From Rhodobacteraceae bacterium M385 (GTDB lineage: Bacteria; Pseudomonadota; Alphaproteobacteria; Rhodobacterales; Rhodobacteraceae), in the NCBI GenBank assembly GCA_025141835.1, contig CP081102.1, positions 3,100,001 through 3,164,000 on the forward strand: a stretch of DNA of 64,000 nucleotides. The letters run 5' to 3'. Under the pieces are notes generated by a model. That model made no database searches. It saw only the letters and a program-made list of their open reading frames with translations, and was not told the origin of the DNA. Position numbers and translations under genes: made by a program. Position 1 is the stretch's first letter, and every line of letters begins with the position of its first letter. Shown piece after piece: positions 26,648-35,720 of the stretch.

Positions 26648-26653
26648 GAGCAC

Positions 26654-27406
26654 CTAGAGCGCGCGCGAGATTGCAGCGGCCGTGGCTTGGGGATGGGTAA
26701 GTGGGGCCATGTGAGCCGCGTTGGGGATGATCTGGCGGCGGGCGTGGGGGATATCCTTGGCGAGGCGGGTCAGTATTTCAGCAATGACGGGGGGAGAGCG
26801 ATCGCCCTGTAGCAGAAGGGTTGGGGTTTGAAGGCGCGACAAGCGGGGAAGCAGGTTGGCGGTGTCCGAGGTAAGGGCAGGCTCGCAGGCGGCGGGGATC
26901 CAGATGCGGTCCGTAACGTAGGATTGCAAGGCGGGCGCCATGGCGTCAAAGGGCTCTGCCCCCCACAGGGACAGGAAGATGCGGGCAGCAGCGGATTTGT
27001 CACCATAGGCCAAGTGGGAGGGGATATCGGCGGTGAGAGCATCATGGGCGGCGCGGCCGGGACCTGTGGCGGCGCAGAACAGGACCGGTTCGATCAGGGT
27101 GAGGGATTTAACGCGCGCCGGGTGATCGAGCGCGAGGCGCAGGGCGATGGTGGCGCCGAAGGAATGGCCGATCAGATGTGTTGGTGTTTGGGGCAGATGG
27201 GTGGCGGCCTCGGCTGTGGCTTGCTCATGGAAGTCACGCGACGCGTCATGGGTGGGGCCGTTCCCGTGGGACAGCAAATCCGGCGCGATCATGGTAAAGC
27301 GGTCCCGCAGGTGGCGGGCCATGGGCCCCCAAGCGCCCCCTTGGGCCAAGGTGCAATGGAGCAGCAGGGCCGTTTCCGGCCCGCTGCCCCAGTGTTTGAC
27401 GCTCAT
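26654..27406 (-). CDS. alpha/beta hydrolase
   Basis: This 250-residue protein has the alpha/beta-hydrolase fold with nucleophile S82 in the elbow GHSFGA, acid D202 (in LLLQGDRSP) and H232 (in NAAHMAPLTHP). Early residues HCTLAQGGAWGPMA form the oxyanion region. The substrate is unknown; esterase or lactonase activity is plausible. Its start overlaps the stop of the upstream isomerase-like gene by 4 nt, so the two are co-expressed. Confidence 0.85.
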   Translation of the reverse strand: MSVKHWGSGPETALLLHCTLAQGGAWGPMARHLRDRFTMIAPDLLSHGNGPTHDASRDFHEQATAEAATHLPQTPTHLIGHSFGATIALRLALDHPARVKSLTLIEPVLFCAATGPGRAAHDALTADIPSHLAYGDKSAAARIFLSLWGAEPFDAMAPALQSYVTDRIWIPAACEPALTSDTANLLPRLSRLQTPTLLLQGDRSPPVIAEILTRLAKDIPHARRQIIPNAAHMAPLTHPQATAAAISRAL

Positions 27407-28002
27407 GCCAGAGAGGCGAAATAGGTATCAAGATCGTCGATGCGGTCCTGGCCCCAGAAACGCTCGGACCCGTCAACAATGTAGAAGGGGGCGCCGAAGG
27501 CCCCTGCTGTGATCGCCTCTTCAAGGTTGCGGGCGTAGACCTCGGCCCCGGACAGCATACCGCTGTTGACCAAATTGCCGTCAAACCCTGCGCTTTCCAA
27601 GGCGGCGCGGATCACGTCATCTTCGGCGATGTTGCGTTCTTCCGCCCAACAAGCCCGGGCCAAAGCGAAAGTCAGCGCGCCCAGATCGCCGCCGCCCGCC
27701 TTTTGCGCGGCAATCAAGGCATAGGAAGAGGGCGCGGGATTTGTGGGAAAGAACATCGGCTGGAGGTTTATCGGTAGGCCTGCCTTCGCCGCTTGGCGGC
27801 GCATCTCTTGCAGGCGATATTCTTGCCGGCTTTGGTGGCGTTTACCGGGTGGCACACCGCCCGTGGCCGCAAAGAGCCCCATCAGATCGAGCGGTTTGTA
27901 GGTGACGCTGGCCCCGTGTTTGGCGGCGACCGCCTCCATCCGCGTGCCGGCGAGATAGACGTTGGGTGAGAACGTGGCAAAGTAGTAGTCGATATGTGCC
28001 AT
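27403..28002 (-). CDS. 2-hydroxychromene-2-carboxylate isomerase-like (DsbA family)
   Basis: This 199-residue protein has the DsbA/kappa-GST thioredoxin-like fold with a large helical insert. Instead of a CxxC pair, the N-terminal site reads FATFSPNVYLAG with S12 as the likely glutathione-activating residue, as in 2-hydroxychromene-2-carboxylate isomerases. The C-terminal GAFGAPFYIVDGSERFWGQDR stretch is conserved in the family. Many homologues have no known substrate. It heads a two-gene unit with the hydrolase and is divergent from prs. Confidence 0.85.
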   Translation of the reverse strand: MAHIDYYFATFSPNVYLAGTRMEAVAAKHGASVTYKPLDLMGLFAATGGVPPGKRHQSRQEYRLQEMRRQAAKAGLPINLQPMFFPTNPAPSSYALIAAQKAGGGDLGALTFALARACWAEERNIAEDDVIRAALESAGFDGNLVNSGMLSGAEVYARNLEEAITAGAFGAPFYIVDGSERFWGQDRIDDLDTYFASLA

Positions 28003-28131
28003 CTTGGCCCCCTTCCGGTGGTTGTGCGCCCATTTAGGCTTTCGCGAACCGTGGGCTGAGTGCTAGGGGGTGTCAACAGCTCAGGGGGTGGCCACGTGGG
28101 GACGGGGCGACACCCCGCATCTCGGGGACTA

Positions 28132-29166
28132 ATGACTATGGCTGCACAAGATCCAAAACTCATTTCTGGCAATGCGAACAAGACTTTGGCGGAATCCATC
28201 GCGCGACGCATGTCGATGCACCGGGGGCTGCAAGTGGGCCTTGTGGATGCCCGAGTCGAACGGTTCAACGACGGTGAGATCTTTGTGGAGGTCTATGAAA
28301 ACGTCCGCGGCGAAGACATGTTCATCATCCAGCCCACCTCGCGCCCTGCCAATGACAACCTGATGGAGCTGTTGGTTATGGCCGACGCGCTGCGCCGGTC
28401 CTCGGCCGCGCGCATCACGGCAGTGATCCCCTATTTCGGTTACGCCCGCCAAGATCGCCGCACCAAGGCACGTACGCCAATCACCGCTAAGCTCGTCGCC
28501 AACATGATCGCTTCTGGCGGGATTGAAAGGGTTCTGACCATGGACCTGCATGCGGCGCAGATCCAGGGCTTCTTCGATGTGCCGGTAGACAACCTTTATG
28601 CCTCGCCAATCTTCGCGCTGGATATCCTGCACCAATTTGGCGGCGATATGAGCGATGTGATGATCGTCTCTCCCGATGTGGGGGGCGTGGCGCGGGCGCG
28701 GGAACTGGCAAGCCGGATCGGCGTGCCCCTGTCCATCGTAGACAAGCGCCGCGAAAAGGCGGGCGAAGTGGCCGGCATGACTGTGATCGGCGATGTGACC
28801 GGTAAGAAATGTATCATCGTTGACGACATTTGCGACACGGCGGGCACCCTGTGCAAAGCTGCCGAAGTGCTGATGGAGGCCGGAGCGCTGGAAGTGCATT
28901 CCTACATCACCCACGGTGTCATGTCCGGCCCTGCGGTGGAGCGGGTCACGAACTCGGTCATGAAATCGCTGGTCATCACCGACACGATTGAGGCGACCGA
29001 AGCCGTCGCCAACTGCCCCAACATTCGCGTTGTCCCGACCGCGCCGATGTTCGCGCAGTCGATCCTGAATGTCTGGCACGGCACGTCGGTTTCGTCGCTG
29101 TTCGACACGGCGTCCTTGGTGCCGATTTACGAGAGCCTTTACCCCAACGGCATGTGGGGCCGCTAA
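28132..29166 (+). CDS. prs: ribose-phosphate pyrophosphokinase
   Basis: Prs makes PRPP from ribose 5-phosphate and ATP for nucleotide, histidine and tryptophan synthesis. The 344-residue protein has the FNDGEIFVEVYENVRG start region, ATP-site segment YFGYARQDRR, metal-site DLHAAQIQGFF and the PRPP-binding loop VDDICDTAGTL. ATG at 28132 and 28138 are both possible; GGGGA lies just upstream. It is somewhat longer than the E. coli enzyme, as usual in Rhodobacteraceae. It overlaps the convergent membrane-protein gene by 4 nt. Confidence 0.95.
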   Translation: MTMAAQDPKLISGNANKTLAESIARRMSMHRGLQVGLVDARVERFNDGEIFVEVYENVRGEDMFIIQPTSRPANDNLMELLVMADALRRSSAARITAVIPYFGYARQDRRTKARTPITAKLVANMIASGGIERVLTMDLHAAQIQGFFDVPVDNLYASPIFALDILHQFGGDMSDVMIVSPDVGGVARARELASRIGVPLSIVDKRREKAGEVAGMTVIGDVTGKKCIIVDDICDTAGTLCKAAEVLMEAGALEVHSYITHGVMSGPAVERVTNSVMKSLVITDTIEATEAVANCPNIRVVPTAPMFAQSILNVWHGTSVSSLFDTASLVPIYESLYPNGMWGR

Positions 29167-29780
29167 GGCAGCTCGGCGGAGCCCCCGGACGTGGGTTCCG
29201 CCTTTGCGGCCTTTGGCGACAGCACGAAGACCGCAAGAAACAGACCCTGCCAACCTATATACAGTGCGGAAAGGCCCGCGAGTTCTAGCGCTGCGTCGTG
29301 GTCAAAAAAGGCGGCCACGCCAATGGCCCACATCGTCGGCAAAAGCGTTGCCAAGCCGATACAGGTCCACGGGGTTCTGTATCGGCCAATGAAGGCCAAA
29401 GGGACCGCCACTGACAGCGCGCCCACGGGGCTCCCGAGACCGTAAGGCAGAATGAAGCTCGGGTCGGCATTACTGAAAGAAACCATCGCCACATAGACCG
29501 CCGCTGCGATGCCCGCCATTGACGTGACCAAGAACGCCACGCTGACATGGGGGCGTTGCTTGGCGAATATGTGCAGCAATGCTCCGCCGAAAAGGCCAAA
29601 CGCGATCCCTGCGGTGGATGAGAAGCTAACAAGCAACCCTGATAAGTCGCCCAAGCCAAGCCGCTCTAGCTGGTCCATTACCGGGGTAAGCGCGGCGGCG
29701 GATATCCAACCGGACAGCGTTGCGGCGGCAATCGTCCAAAGGATACGTCCTTGCTTCAAGGTGTCGATGACTGGGGTCAT
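29163..29780 (-). CDS. hypothetical polytopic membrane protein
   Basis: I do not recognise this 205-residue protein. It has about six membrane segments, starting MTPVIDTLKQGRILWTIAA, with a conserved-looking YGLGSPVGALSVAVPLAF stretch in the middle and a short A/S/T-rich tail. Nothing in the sequence or in neighbouring prs tells its function. A 237-nt region with no gene separates it from the glycosyltransferase downstream. Confidence 0.65.
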   Translation of the reverse strand: MTPVIDTLKQGRILWTIAAATLSGWISAAALTPVMDQLERLGLGDLSGLLVSFSSTAGIAFGLFGGALLHIFAKQRPHVSVAFLVTSMAGIAAAVYVAMVSFSNADPSFILPYGLGSPVGALSVAVPLAFIGRYRTPWTCIGLATLLPTMWAIGVAAFFDHDAALELAGLSALYIGWQGLFLAVFVLSPKAAKAEPTSGGSAELP

Positions 29781-30017
29781 AGGTGTCGCCTTTCACGGTG
29801 TGCACCGCACCTTCGCAAGAAAATGAACGACGTTCAACTCTTGAGCCGTATCTTTCGTATCACTGCCGACCGCCAGCCGTTCGGTTTGACTCCGGTCGCC
29901 CCCCAGAGCTCATTCTTGGATGGGCGTCTGCTCCAACCGACCTAGAGTGGTGAAAATTGACCTCAAACGGCGGGAAGACTTGAACCTTGGGCGACACCAA
30001 ACGTTGGTGGGCGCCGT

Positions 30018-30776
30018 CTAGGCACATTCCTCGAAGGTCTGGGAACGGATGTCTTCGATAAAGGCTTCTGGCCAGTGAAGGCGCCAACAGAGCTTGTGAA
30101 CCGGTGAATGCGTAAACAGGCTGGGGTAAAGTTCCAAGAACTCGGAATCGTCGGTGCTCTCGCGCAAGCGTTTGATCAGATGGGGCGGGAGGGTGGATAG
30201 GCGATCCCCGGCCTCCCACTGGTGGGCGGCGGTGGGATTGGTCGCGACGGTGTATTCGAACGCATAATGCATCCAGTGGTAAGGCCGAAACCTGGAAGCC
30301 GCCCCTGCGCCGGGCGTCACGGCCCAAACCGGATTGGCTCGGACCCGATGACGCCATCGCCGTTGCAAGGGCCGGAGCAGCGACTTGCCGGCAGGGACGC
30401 GGTCCCGATCCCAATAGGCACACATGTTTTGCAGCCATGCTTCCGTCAATTCGAGGCCCGGCGTCGCCACAAGGAACCAACTTCCCAACACTGTGCCTGC
30501 CCGCCCTCGCCGGAACGCGAAGAATGGGGCGTTCTCCACCCTTTGACGTGTCCAAGCTGCGACACCGGGCATCGGTAGAACCGTCGCATCAAACCATGCG
30601 CCGCCCCTCTCTTGCAGGAGCTGCACACGCAGGAGGTTGCTTTTTGCCTGTATCGTCAGGCCGCGGTCAGAAAGGCCAAGTTCGTCGATGTGAGAGGCCA
30701 ATTCATCCCCTTCGACGATATGGACGTTGGTGCGGCCTACAAGGCTTTCCCAACGGTCAAAATTGGCTTGGACCAT
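30018..30776 (-). CDS. capsular-polysaccharide-type glycosyltransferase, 5' end interrupted
   Basis: This 252-residue frame resembles the Caps_synth/GT32-like glycosyltransferase family: AKSNLLRVQLLQERGGAWFD followed by ATVLP carries the sugar-nucleotide acidic site. The N-terminus looks short. The same frame continues upstream of the ATG at 30776 with family-like residues (EAGRDHAPA) to a TGA at 30806-30804, before which MKFFSL is encoded from an ATG at 30824. The TGA sits where homologues have a Trp, so the gene probably carries a nonsense mutation at codon 7, and initiation at 30776 would lose about 16 residues. The lectin gene is 36 nt upstream of that ATG. Confidence 0.7.
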   Translation of the reverse strand: MVQANFDRWESLVGRTNVHIVEGDELASHIDELGLSDRGLTIQAKSNLLRVQLLQERGGAWFDATVLPMPGVAAWTRQRVENAPFFAFRRGRAGTVLGSWFLVATPGLELTEAWLQNMCAYWDRDRVPAGKSLLRPLQRRWRHRVRANPVWAVTPGAGAASRFRPYHWMHYAFEYTVATNPTAAHQWEAGDRLSTLPPHLIKRLRESTDDSEFLELYPSLFTHSPVHKLCWRLHWPEAFIEDIRSQTFEECA

Positions 30777-30860
30777 CGCAGGCGCGTGGTCGCGGCCTGC
30801 CTCTCAAAGACTGAAAAATTTCATGGATGGCCCGTCAACTTTCGCACCTTTTCCGTGGTG

Positions 30861-31211
30861 CTACCCAACGTCCCAAGCATCCTCGTCCGGGACCTCGCCG
30901 ATCGCCATCCAGTCGGCCCGGATACGGGCGACGCGGCTATCGCCCCAAGTGCGGAACACCAAAGAGCAGCCAGTTTGGGTGATCTTCTCGACCCGGAGAT
31001 CCGCACGTTGGTTTGTATCGCCGCCAGTGTCCCACATGGAGATTGAGACATGAACCATAGGCGGTTCCAGATACGCTTCCGCGAACTCTACCTCTGTCAC
31101 AGCCTCACGGGGTCCATCACCGGTCCACATGGGGCCGTTGTTAGCGAAATCCGAAAACATGACGCTGGACCCTTGGTCGACAGCGATGAGGTTGTTTTTA
31201 AAGCGTTTCAT
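30861..31211 (-). CDS. H-type lectin domain protein
   Basis: The 116-residue protein is a single H-type lectin domain, the fold of snail agglutinins that bind N-acetylgalactosamine-like sugars. The core VHVSISMWDTGGDTNQRADL and the closing VFRTWGDSRVARIRADWM match bacterial members I know from Rhodobacteraceae. No signal peptide is visible, so a cytoplasmic location or non-classical export is likely. It precedes a glycosyltransferase gene on the same strand, which suggests a link to surface glycans (inference). An AT-rich stretch upstream (31212-31300) probably holds its promoter. Confidence 0.85.
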   Translation of the reverse strand: MKRFKNNLIAVDQGSSVMFSDFANNGPMWTGDGPREAVTEVEFAEAYLEPPMVHVSISMWDTGGDTNQRADLRVEKITQTGCSLVFRTWGDSRVARIRADWMAIGEVPDEDAWDVG

Positions 31212-31307
31212 ATCAACATCGTGGCGTTACGCCTTGTTGATACGCGGATTTCGATGGGGATGCCGTAGAAAAATCGAAACGATTACATGATTTTTGGAAG
31301 TTGATAC

Positions 31308-31338
31308 AAAAACGCCCCCGGCGATGAAGCCGAGGGCG
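31308..31338 (-). terminator. rho-independent terminator of the atp operon
   Basis: On the minus strand CGCCCTCGGC (31338-31329) pairs with GCCGGGGGCG (31322-31313), loop TTCATC, with one G-T wobble, followed by TTTTT (31312-31308). It lies 22 nt after the atpC stop. Confidence 0.85.
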
Positions 31339-31359
31339 CTAAAGTCAAATCAACCGAGA

Positions 31360-31758
31360 TTACCGGCCGATGATTGCGTCCAGCGTGGATGTCAGATCTG
31401 CGTGATACTTCGCAGCGACATCCGCAGCGCCACCCGTTGCCGCAGAAACACGGGCCTCGGACGCGGAGATCAGTTCTTCTACCAAGGATGCTTCAACTTC
31501 CTCGATCGGCAATGCCATTTCAGCCAAGATCGTCGCCGAAGGGCCCGCGATATCCGCGAAGCCACCGGTGACGAAGTAGGACTTTTCGCCGTCCGTGCCC
31601 GCAACCTTCAAAACGCCGGGGCGCAATGTGGTGATCATGGGCGAATGATCCGGCATCGCTGTCAGGTCCCCATCTGCGCCGGGGATCTGCACTTCGCTGA
31701 CCTCGAAAGAGGCCAAACGCCGCTCGGGCGAAACAAGATCGAATTGCATGGTTGCCAT
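31360..31758 (-). CDS. atpC: ATP synthase epsilon subunit
   Basis: The epsilon subunit sits on the rotor and can inhibit ATP hydrolysis. The 132-residue protein has the N-terminal beta-sandwich (FDLVSPERRLASFEVSEVQIPGADGDLTAMPDHSPM in fragments) and a C-terminal helical hairpin. It is the last gene of the F1 operon and is separated from atpD by 95 nt containing two hairpins. Confidence 0.95.
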   Translation of the reverse strand: MATMQFDLVSPERRLASFEVSEVQIPGADGDLTAMPDHSPMITTLRPGVLKVAGTDGEKSYFVTGGFADIAGPSATILAEMALPIEEVEASLVEELISASEARVSAATGGAADVAAKYHADLTSTLDAIIGR

Positions 31759-31783
31759 GTCGGCCTCCAGTCATAGAGCGAAT

Positions 31784-31847
31784 GGCGGGCTGAACCCCGC
31801 CCCACGGTGCCCTTGCAGGCGGTCCGTAGGGCGGGATGTTTCCCGCC
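31784..31847. repeat. two hairpins between atpD and atpC
   Basis: GGCGGG/CCCGCC (31784-31789 and 31796-31801) and GGCGGGA/TCCCGCC (31830-31836 and 31841-31847) are perfect stems with short loops; the second lies 6 nt after the atpD stop. Neither has a T-run. In an operon they may slow decay of the upstream message and lower atpC output (inference). Confidence 0.7.
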
Positions 31848-31853
31848 GTTGGA

Positions 31854-33278
31854 TTAGGCGGCGTCCGCTGCCATTTTCTCGGCTTTGGCGATCACTTCGT
31901 CGATGCCACCAACCATGTAGAATGCGCCTTCGGGCAGGTGATCGTATTCACCCGCAACAACCGCCTTGAACGAGGCAATCGTGTCTTCCAGCTGCACCTG
32001 AATGCCGTCGGAACCGGTGAAGACTTTCGCCACGTCGAACGGCTGCGAGAGGAAGCGCTGGATCTTACGGGCACGGGCCACGGTCAGCTTATCTTCTTCA
32101 GACAGTTCGTCCATGCCGAGAATGGCGATGATGTCCTGCAACGACTTGTAGCGCTGAAGGATACCTTGGACGTCACGGGCAACCTGATAGTGCTCTTCGC
32201 CAACAATCGTTGGGTCCATCAGACGCGAGGAGCTATCGAGCGGGTCAACCGCCGGGTAGATGCCAAGCTCGGAGATGGCACGCGACAGAACGGTTGTCGC
32301 GTCCAAGTGAGCAAAGGTGGTTGCTGGCGCAGGGTCGGTAAGGTCATCCGCAGGCACGTAAACGGCCTGAATGGAGGTAATCGAACCGCGTGTGGTCGAT
32401 GTAATACGCTCCTGCATGGTGCCCATGTCGGTGGCCAGTGTTGGCTGGTAGCCCACAGCGGAAGGAATACGACCCAGAAGGGCCGAAACCTCGGAACCGG
32501 CTTGGGTGAAGCGGAAGATGTTGTCGATGAAGAACAACACGTCTGCGCCAGTCGCGTCGCGGAACTGTTCCGCGATCGTCAGACCGGACAGAGCAATCCG
32601 CATACGCGCACCTGGAGGCTCGTTCATCTGGCCGTAAACCAGCGCAATTTTCGACTCTTCGAGGTTATCGGGAACGATAACGCCGGATTCGATCATCTCG
32701 TGGTAAAGGTCGTTGCCTTCACGGGTCCGTTCACCAACGCCCGCGAACACGGACACACCAGAGTGCACCTTCGCGATGTTGTTGATCAGTTCCATGATAA
32801 GAACCGTTTTGCCCACGCCGGCACCGCCGAACAGGCCAATCTTACCACCTTTAGAATAAGGCGCGAGAAGGTCCACAACCTTAATGCCGGTCACAAGGAT
32901 TTCGGCCTCGGTGGACTGGTCTGCGAAGTCTGGTGCGTCCTGGTGGATGCCGCGACGTTCTTCAGTGGCGACAGGGCCGCCTTCGTCAACGGGCTCGCCC
33001 ACAACGTTCAGAATACGACCCAGAGTGGCAGGGCCAACTGGAACCGTGATCGGGCCGCCCGTGTCGGTCACTTCCTGACCACGGACAAGACCTTCGGAAG
33101 AGTCCATCGCGATGGTACGAACCGTACCTTCGCCAAGGTGCTGAGCAACCTCTAGAACCAGACGCTTACCGTCGTTTGTGGTTTCCAGGGCGTTCAGGAT
33201 CTCTGGCAGGTTATCGTTGAACTGCACGTCAACGACAGCGCCGATGACCTGCGTAATTTTACCGACTGCATTAGCCAT
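31854..33278 (-). CDS. atpD: ATP synthase beta subunit
   Basis: The beta subunit carries the catalytic nucleotide sites of F1. The 474-residue protein has P-loop GGAGVGKTVLIMEL, the GERTREGNDLYHEM segment with the catalytic Glu, and IFRFTQAGSEVSALLGR. Length and order are standard. It follows atpG by 15 nt. Confidence 0.98.
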   Translation of the reverse strand: MANAVGKITQVIGAVVDVQFNDNLPEILNALETTNDGKRLVLEVAQHLGEGTVRTIAMDSSEGLVRGQEVTDTGGPITVPVGPATLGRILNVVGEPVDEGGPVATEERRGIHQDAPDFADQSTEAEILVTGIKVVDLLAPYSKGGKIGLFGGAGVGKTVLIMELINNIAKVHSGVSVFAGVGERTREGNDLYHEMIESGVIVPDNLEESKIALVYGQMNEPPGARMRIALSGLTIAEQFRDATGADVLFFIDNIFRFTQAGSEVSALLGRIPSAVGYQPTLATDMGTMQERITSTTRGSITSIQAVYVPADDLTDPAPATTFAHLDATTVLSRAISELGIYPAVDPLDSSSRLMDPTIVGEEHYQVARDVQGILQRYKSLQDIIAILGMDELSEEDKLTVARARKIQRFLSQPFDVAKVFTGSDGIQVQLEDTIASFKAVVAGEYDHLPEGAFYMVGGIDEVIAKAEKMAADAA

Positions 33279-33293
33279 GTGGTGTCTCCGTCG

Positions 33294-34169
33294 TTAAAGC
33301 GCTTCAGCGCCCGAGATAATTTCGATCAGCTCGCTGGTGATGACGGCCTGACGCGAGCGGTTATACTCGATGGTCAGCCGGTCAATCATGTCGCCTGCGT
33401 TCCGGGTTGCGTTGTCCATTGCGGACATCCGCGCCCCTTGTTCAGACGCACCATTTTCGAGCAGTGCGGTGAAGATCTGTGTGGCGATCCCGCGGGGAAG
33501 AAGGTCTTCCAACACGGCCTCTTCCGAGGGCTCGTATTCATACAGCGTTGCAGGCTCTGCATCTTCGCTTGCTTCAAAGACAGCGGGGATGATCTGAGTT
33601 GCCGTTGGCACCTGAGAGATCACCGACTGAAAGCGGTTGAAGAAGATCGTTGCAACGTCGAATTCATCGGCGTCGAAACGGGCCAGAACATCCGAGGCGA
33701 TCTCAGCGGCATTGGAATAGCCAATGCGTTTGACTTCGGACAGATCTACATGACCGATCAGGTGATCGGCATAGTCGCGCTTGATCTGTTCGCGGCCTTT
33801 TTTGCCTACGGTCAGGATCTTGATCGTTTTACCTGCTGCCAAAAGCTCGGCCGCGTGGGCACGGGCTTTACGCACGATGGTAGAGTTGAAGCCCCCGCAG
33901 AGGCCCCGCTCTGCCGTCATGACGATCAGCAGGTGAACTTGATCCCGGCCATTGCCAGCCAGAAGACGCGGCGCGCCTTCCGAATTGCCAACGGCAGATG
34001 CCAGGCCGCTCATCACGGCCTCCATCTTATCCGCATAGGGACGCGCCATCTCCGCCGATTCCTGCGCACGGCGCAGTTTTGCAGCGGCGACCATTTGCAT
34101 CGCCTTGGTGATCTTGCGGGTCGATTTGACCGACGCGATCCGGTTTTTTAGGTCCTTGAGATTGGGCAT
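33294..34169 (-). CDS. atpG: ATP synthase gamma subunit
   Basis: The gamma subunit is the central shaft of F1. The 291-residue protein shows the N-terminal helix (MPNLKDLKNRIASVKSTRKI, then KAMQMVAAAKLRRAQ), the ERGLCGGFN turn, and the C-terminal helix with MSAMDNATRNAGDMI. It lies 12 nt after atpA. Confidence 0.97.
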   Translation of the reverse strand: MPNLKDLKNRIASVKSTRKITKAMQMVAAAKLRRAQESAEMARPYADKMEAVMSGLASAVGNSEGAPRLLAGNGRDQVHLLIVMTAERGLCGGFNSTIVRKARAHAAELLAAGKTIKILTVGKKGREQIKRDYADHLIGHVDLSEVKRIGYSNAAEIASDVLARFDADEFDVATIFFNRFQSVISQVPTATQIIPAVFEASEDAEPATLYEYEPSEEAVLEDLLPRGIATQIFTALLENGASEQGARMSAMDNATRNAGDMIDRLTIEYNRSRQAVITSELIEIISGAEAL

Positions 34170-34181
34170 GCCAAATCTCCC

Positions 34182-35720
34182 TTACGCGAAATCGGCGGCG
34201 AATTCTTCGATAGCTGCCTTCAGTTTGTCGGCTGCATCACCCTTGATCTTCGGATCTTCGTTCGTGATCCAATCCAGCACGTCCTTCTTGTTGGAGCGCA
34301 TGTGGTTCAGAAGACCTTCCTCAAAGCGACCCACGTCACCGACGGGCAGCTTGTCGAGGAAACCGTTGGTGCCCGCGAAGATCATGGTAACGATCTCGGC
34401 GTTGGTCAGCGGCGAGTACTGAGGCTGCTTCATCATCTCGGTCAGACGCGCACCACGGGCCAGAAGGGCTTGGGTGGAAGCATCAAGATCGGAACCGAAC
34501 TGAGCAAACGCGGCCATCTCGCGGTACTGAGCGAGCGACAGCTTCACCGGACCCGCAACGGAGGACATCGCCTTCGTCTGAGCCGAGGAACCAACACGCG
34601 AAACCGACAGACCGGTGTTCACAGCAGGGCGGATACCCTGGAAGAACAATTCTGTCTCAAGGAAGATCTGACCGTCGGTGATCGAAATCACGTTGGTTGG
34701 AATAAACGCCGAAACATCGCCACCTTGGGTTTCGATGACAGGCAGCGCTGTCAAGGAACCGGAACCGTTGTCCTCGTTCAGTTTCGAGGAACGCTCCAGC
34801 AGACGAGAGTGCAGGTAGAAAACGTCGCCAGGATAGGCTTCACGGCCTGGTGGGCGACGCAGAAGCAGGGACATCTGACGGTAAGACACGGCCTGCTTGG
34901 ACAGATCATCATAAACGATCAGCGCGTGACGGCCGTTGTCGCGGAAGTGCTCGGCCATGGCGGTAGCCGCATAAGGCGCGAGGAACTGCATGGGCGCAGG
35001 GTCGGAAGCGGTCGCGGCCACAACGATCGTGTATTCGATCGCGCCGGTTTCTTCCAACTTCTTCACCAGCTGCGCCACGGTGGAACGCTTTTGGCCCACA
35101 GCAACGTAGATACAGTAAAGTTTCTTGTTTTCGTCGTCACCAGCGGCGTCGTTGTAGGACTTCTGGTTGAGGATCGCGTCGAGCGCCACAGCGGTTTTAC
35201 CGGTCTGACGGTCGCCAATGATCAATTCGCGCTGGCCACGGCCAACGGGGATCATCGCGTCGATCGCCTTAATGCCTGTCGCCATCGGCTCATGCACCGA
35301 TTTACGAGGGATAATGCCGGGCGCTTTGCTGTCGGCGATGCGACGGCCAGAAGCGTTGATCGGACCTTTGCCGTCCAGCGGGTTACCCAGACCGTCAACA
35401 ACACGACCCAGAAGCTCGTCACCGGCAGGAACGTCCACGATGGAGTTCGTGCGCTTGACCGTGTCGCCTTCTTTAATGTCCCGGTCGGAACCAAAGATAA
35501 CAACACCCACGTTGTCGGATTCAAGGTTCAGGGCCATGCCCTGAATGCCGCCGGGGAATTCGACCATCTCACCGGCTTGGCAATTGTCGAGGCCATAGAC
35601 ACGGGCAATACCGTCGCCCACAGACAGAACCCGACCAACCTCGGCCACTTGGGCGTCTTGCCCAAACGTCTTGATCTGGTCTTTGAGGATCTGAGAAATC
35701 TCAGCTGCTTGGATAGCCAT
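34182..35720 (-). CDS. atpA: ATP synthase alpha subunit
   Basis: The alpha subunit carries the noncatalytic nucleotide sites. The 512-residue protein begins MAIQAAEISQILKDQI, has P-loop GDRQTGKTAVALDA and the SVSRVGSSAQ signature with the arginine finger. Its start overlaps the atpH stop by one nt. Confidence 0.98.
   Translation of the reverse strand: MAIQAAEISQILKDQIKTFGQDAQVAEVGRVLSVGDGIARVYGLDNCQAGEMVEFPGGIQGMALNLESDNVGVVIFGSDRDIKEGDTVKRTNSIVDVPAGDELLGRVVDGLGNPLDGKGPINASGRRIADSKAPGIIPRKSVHEPMATGIKAIDAMIPVGRGQRELIIGDRQTGKTAVALDAILNQKSYNDAAGDDENKKLYCIYVAVGQKRSTVAQLVKKLEETGAIEYTIVVAATASDPAPMQFLAPYAATAMAEHFRDNGRHALIVYDDLSKQAVSYRQMSLLLRRPPGREAYPGDVFYLHSRLLERSSKLNEDNGSGSLTALPVIETQGGDVSAFIPTNVISITDGQIFLETELFFQGIRPAVNTGLSVSRVGSSAQTKAMSSVAGPVKLSLAQYREMAAFAQFGSDLDASTQALLARGARLTEMMKQPQYSPLTNAEIVTMIFAGTNGFLDKLPVGDVGRFEEGLLNHMRSNKKDVLDWITNEDPKIKGDAADKLKAAIEEFAADFA

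Noticed and set aside
31836..33155. 439-residue open frame antisense to atpD
   Set aside because: It mirrors the codon bias of atpD on the other strand, which is a well-known core gene; no independent evidence supports it.
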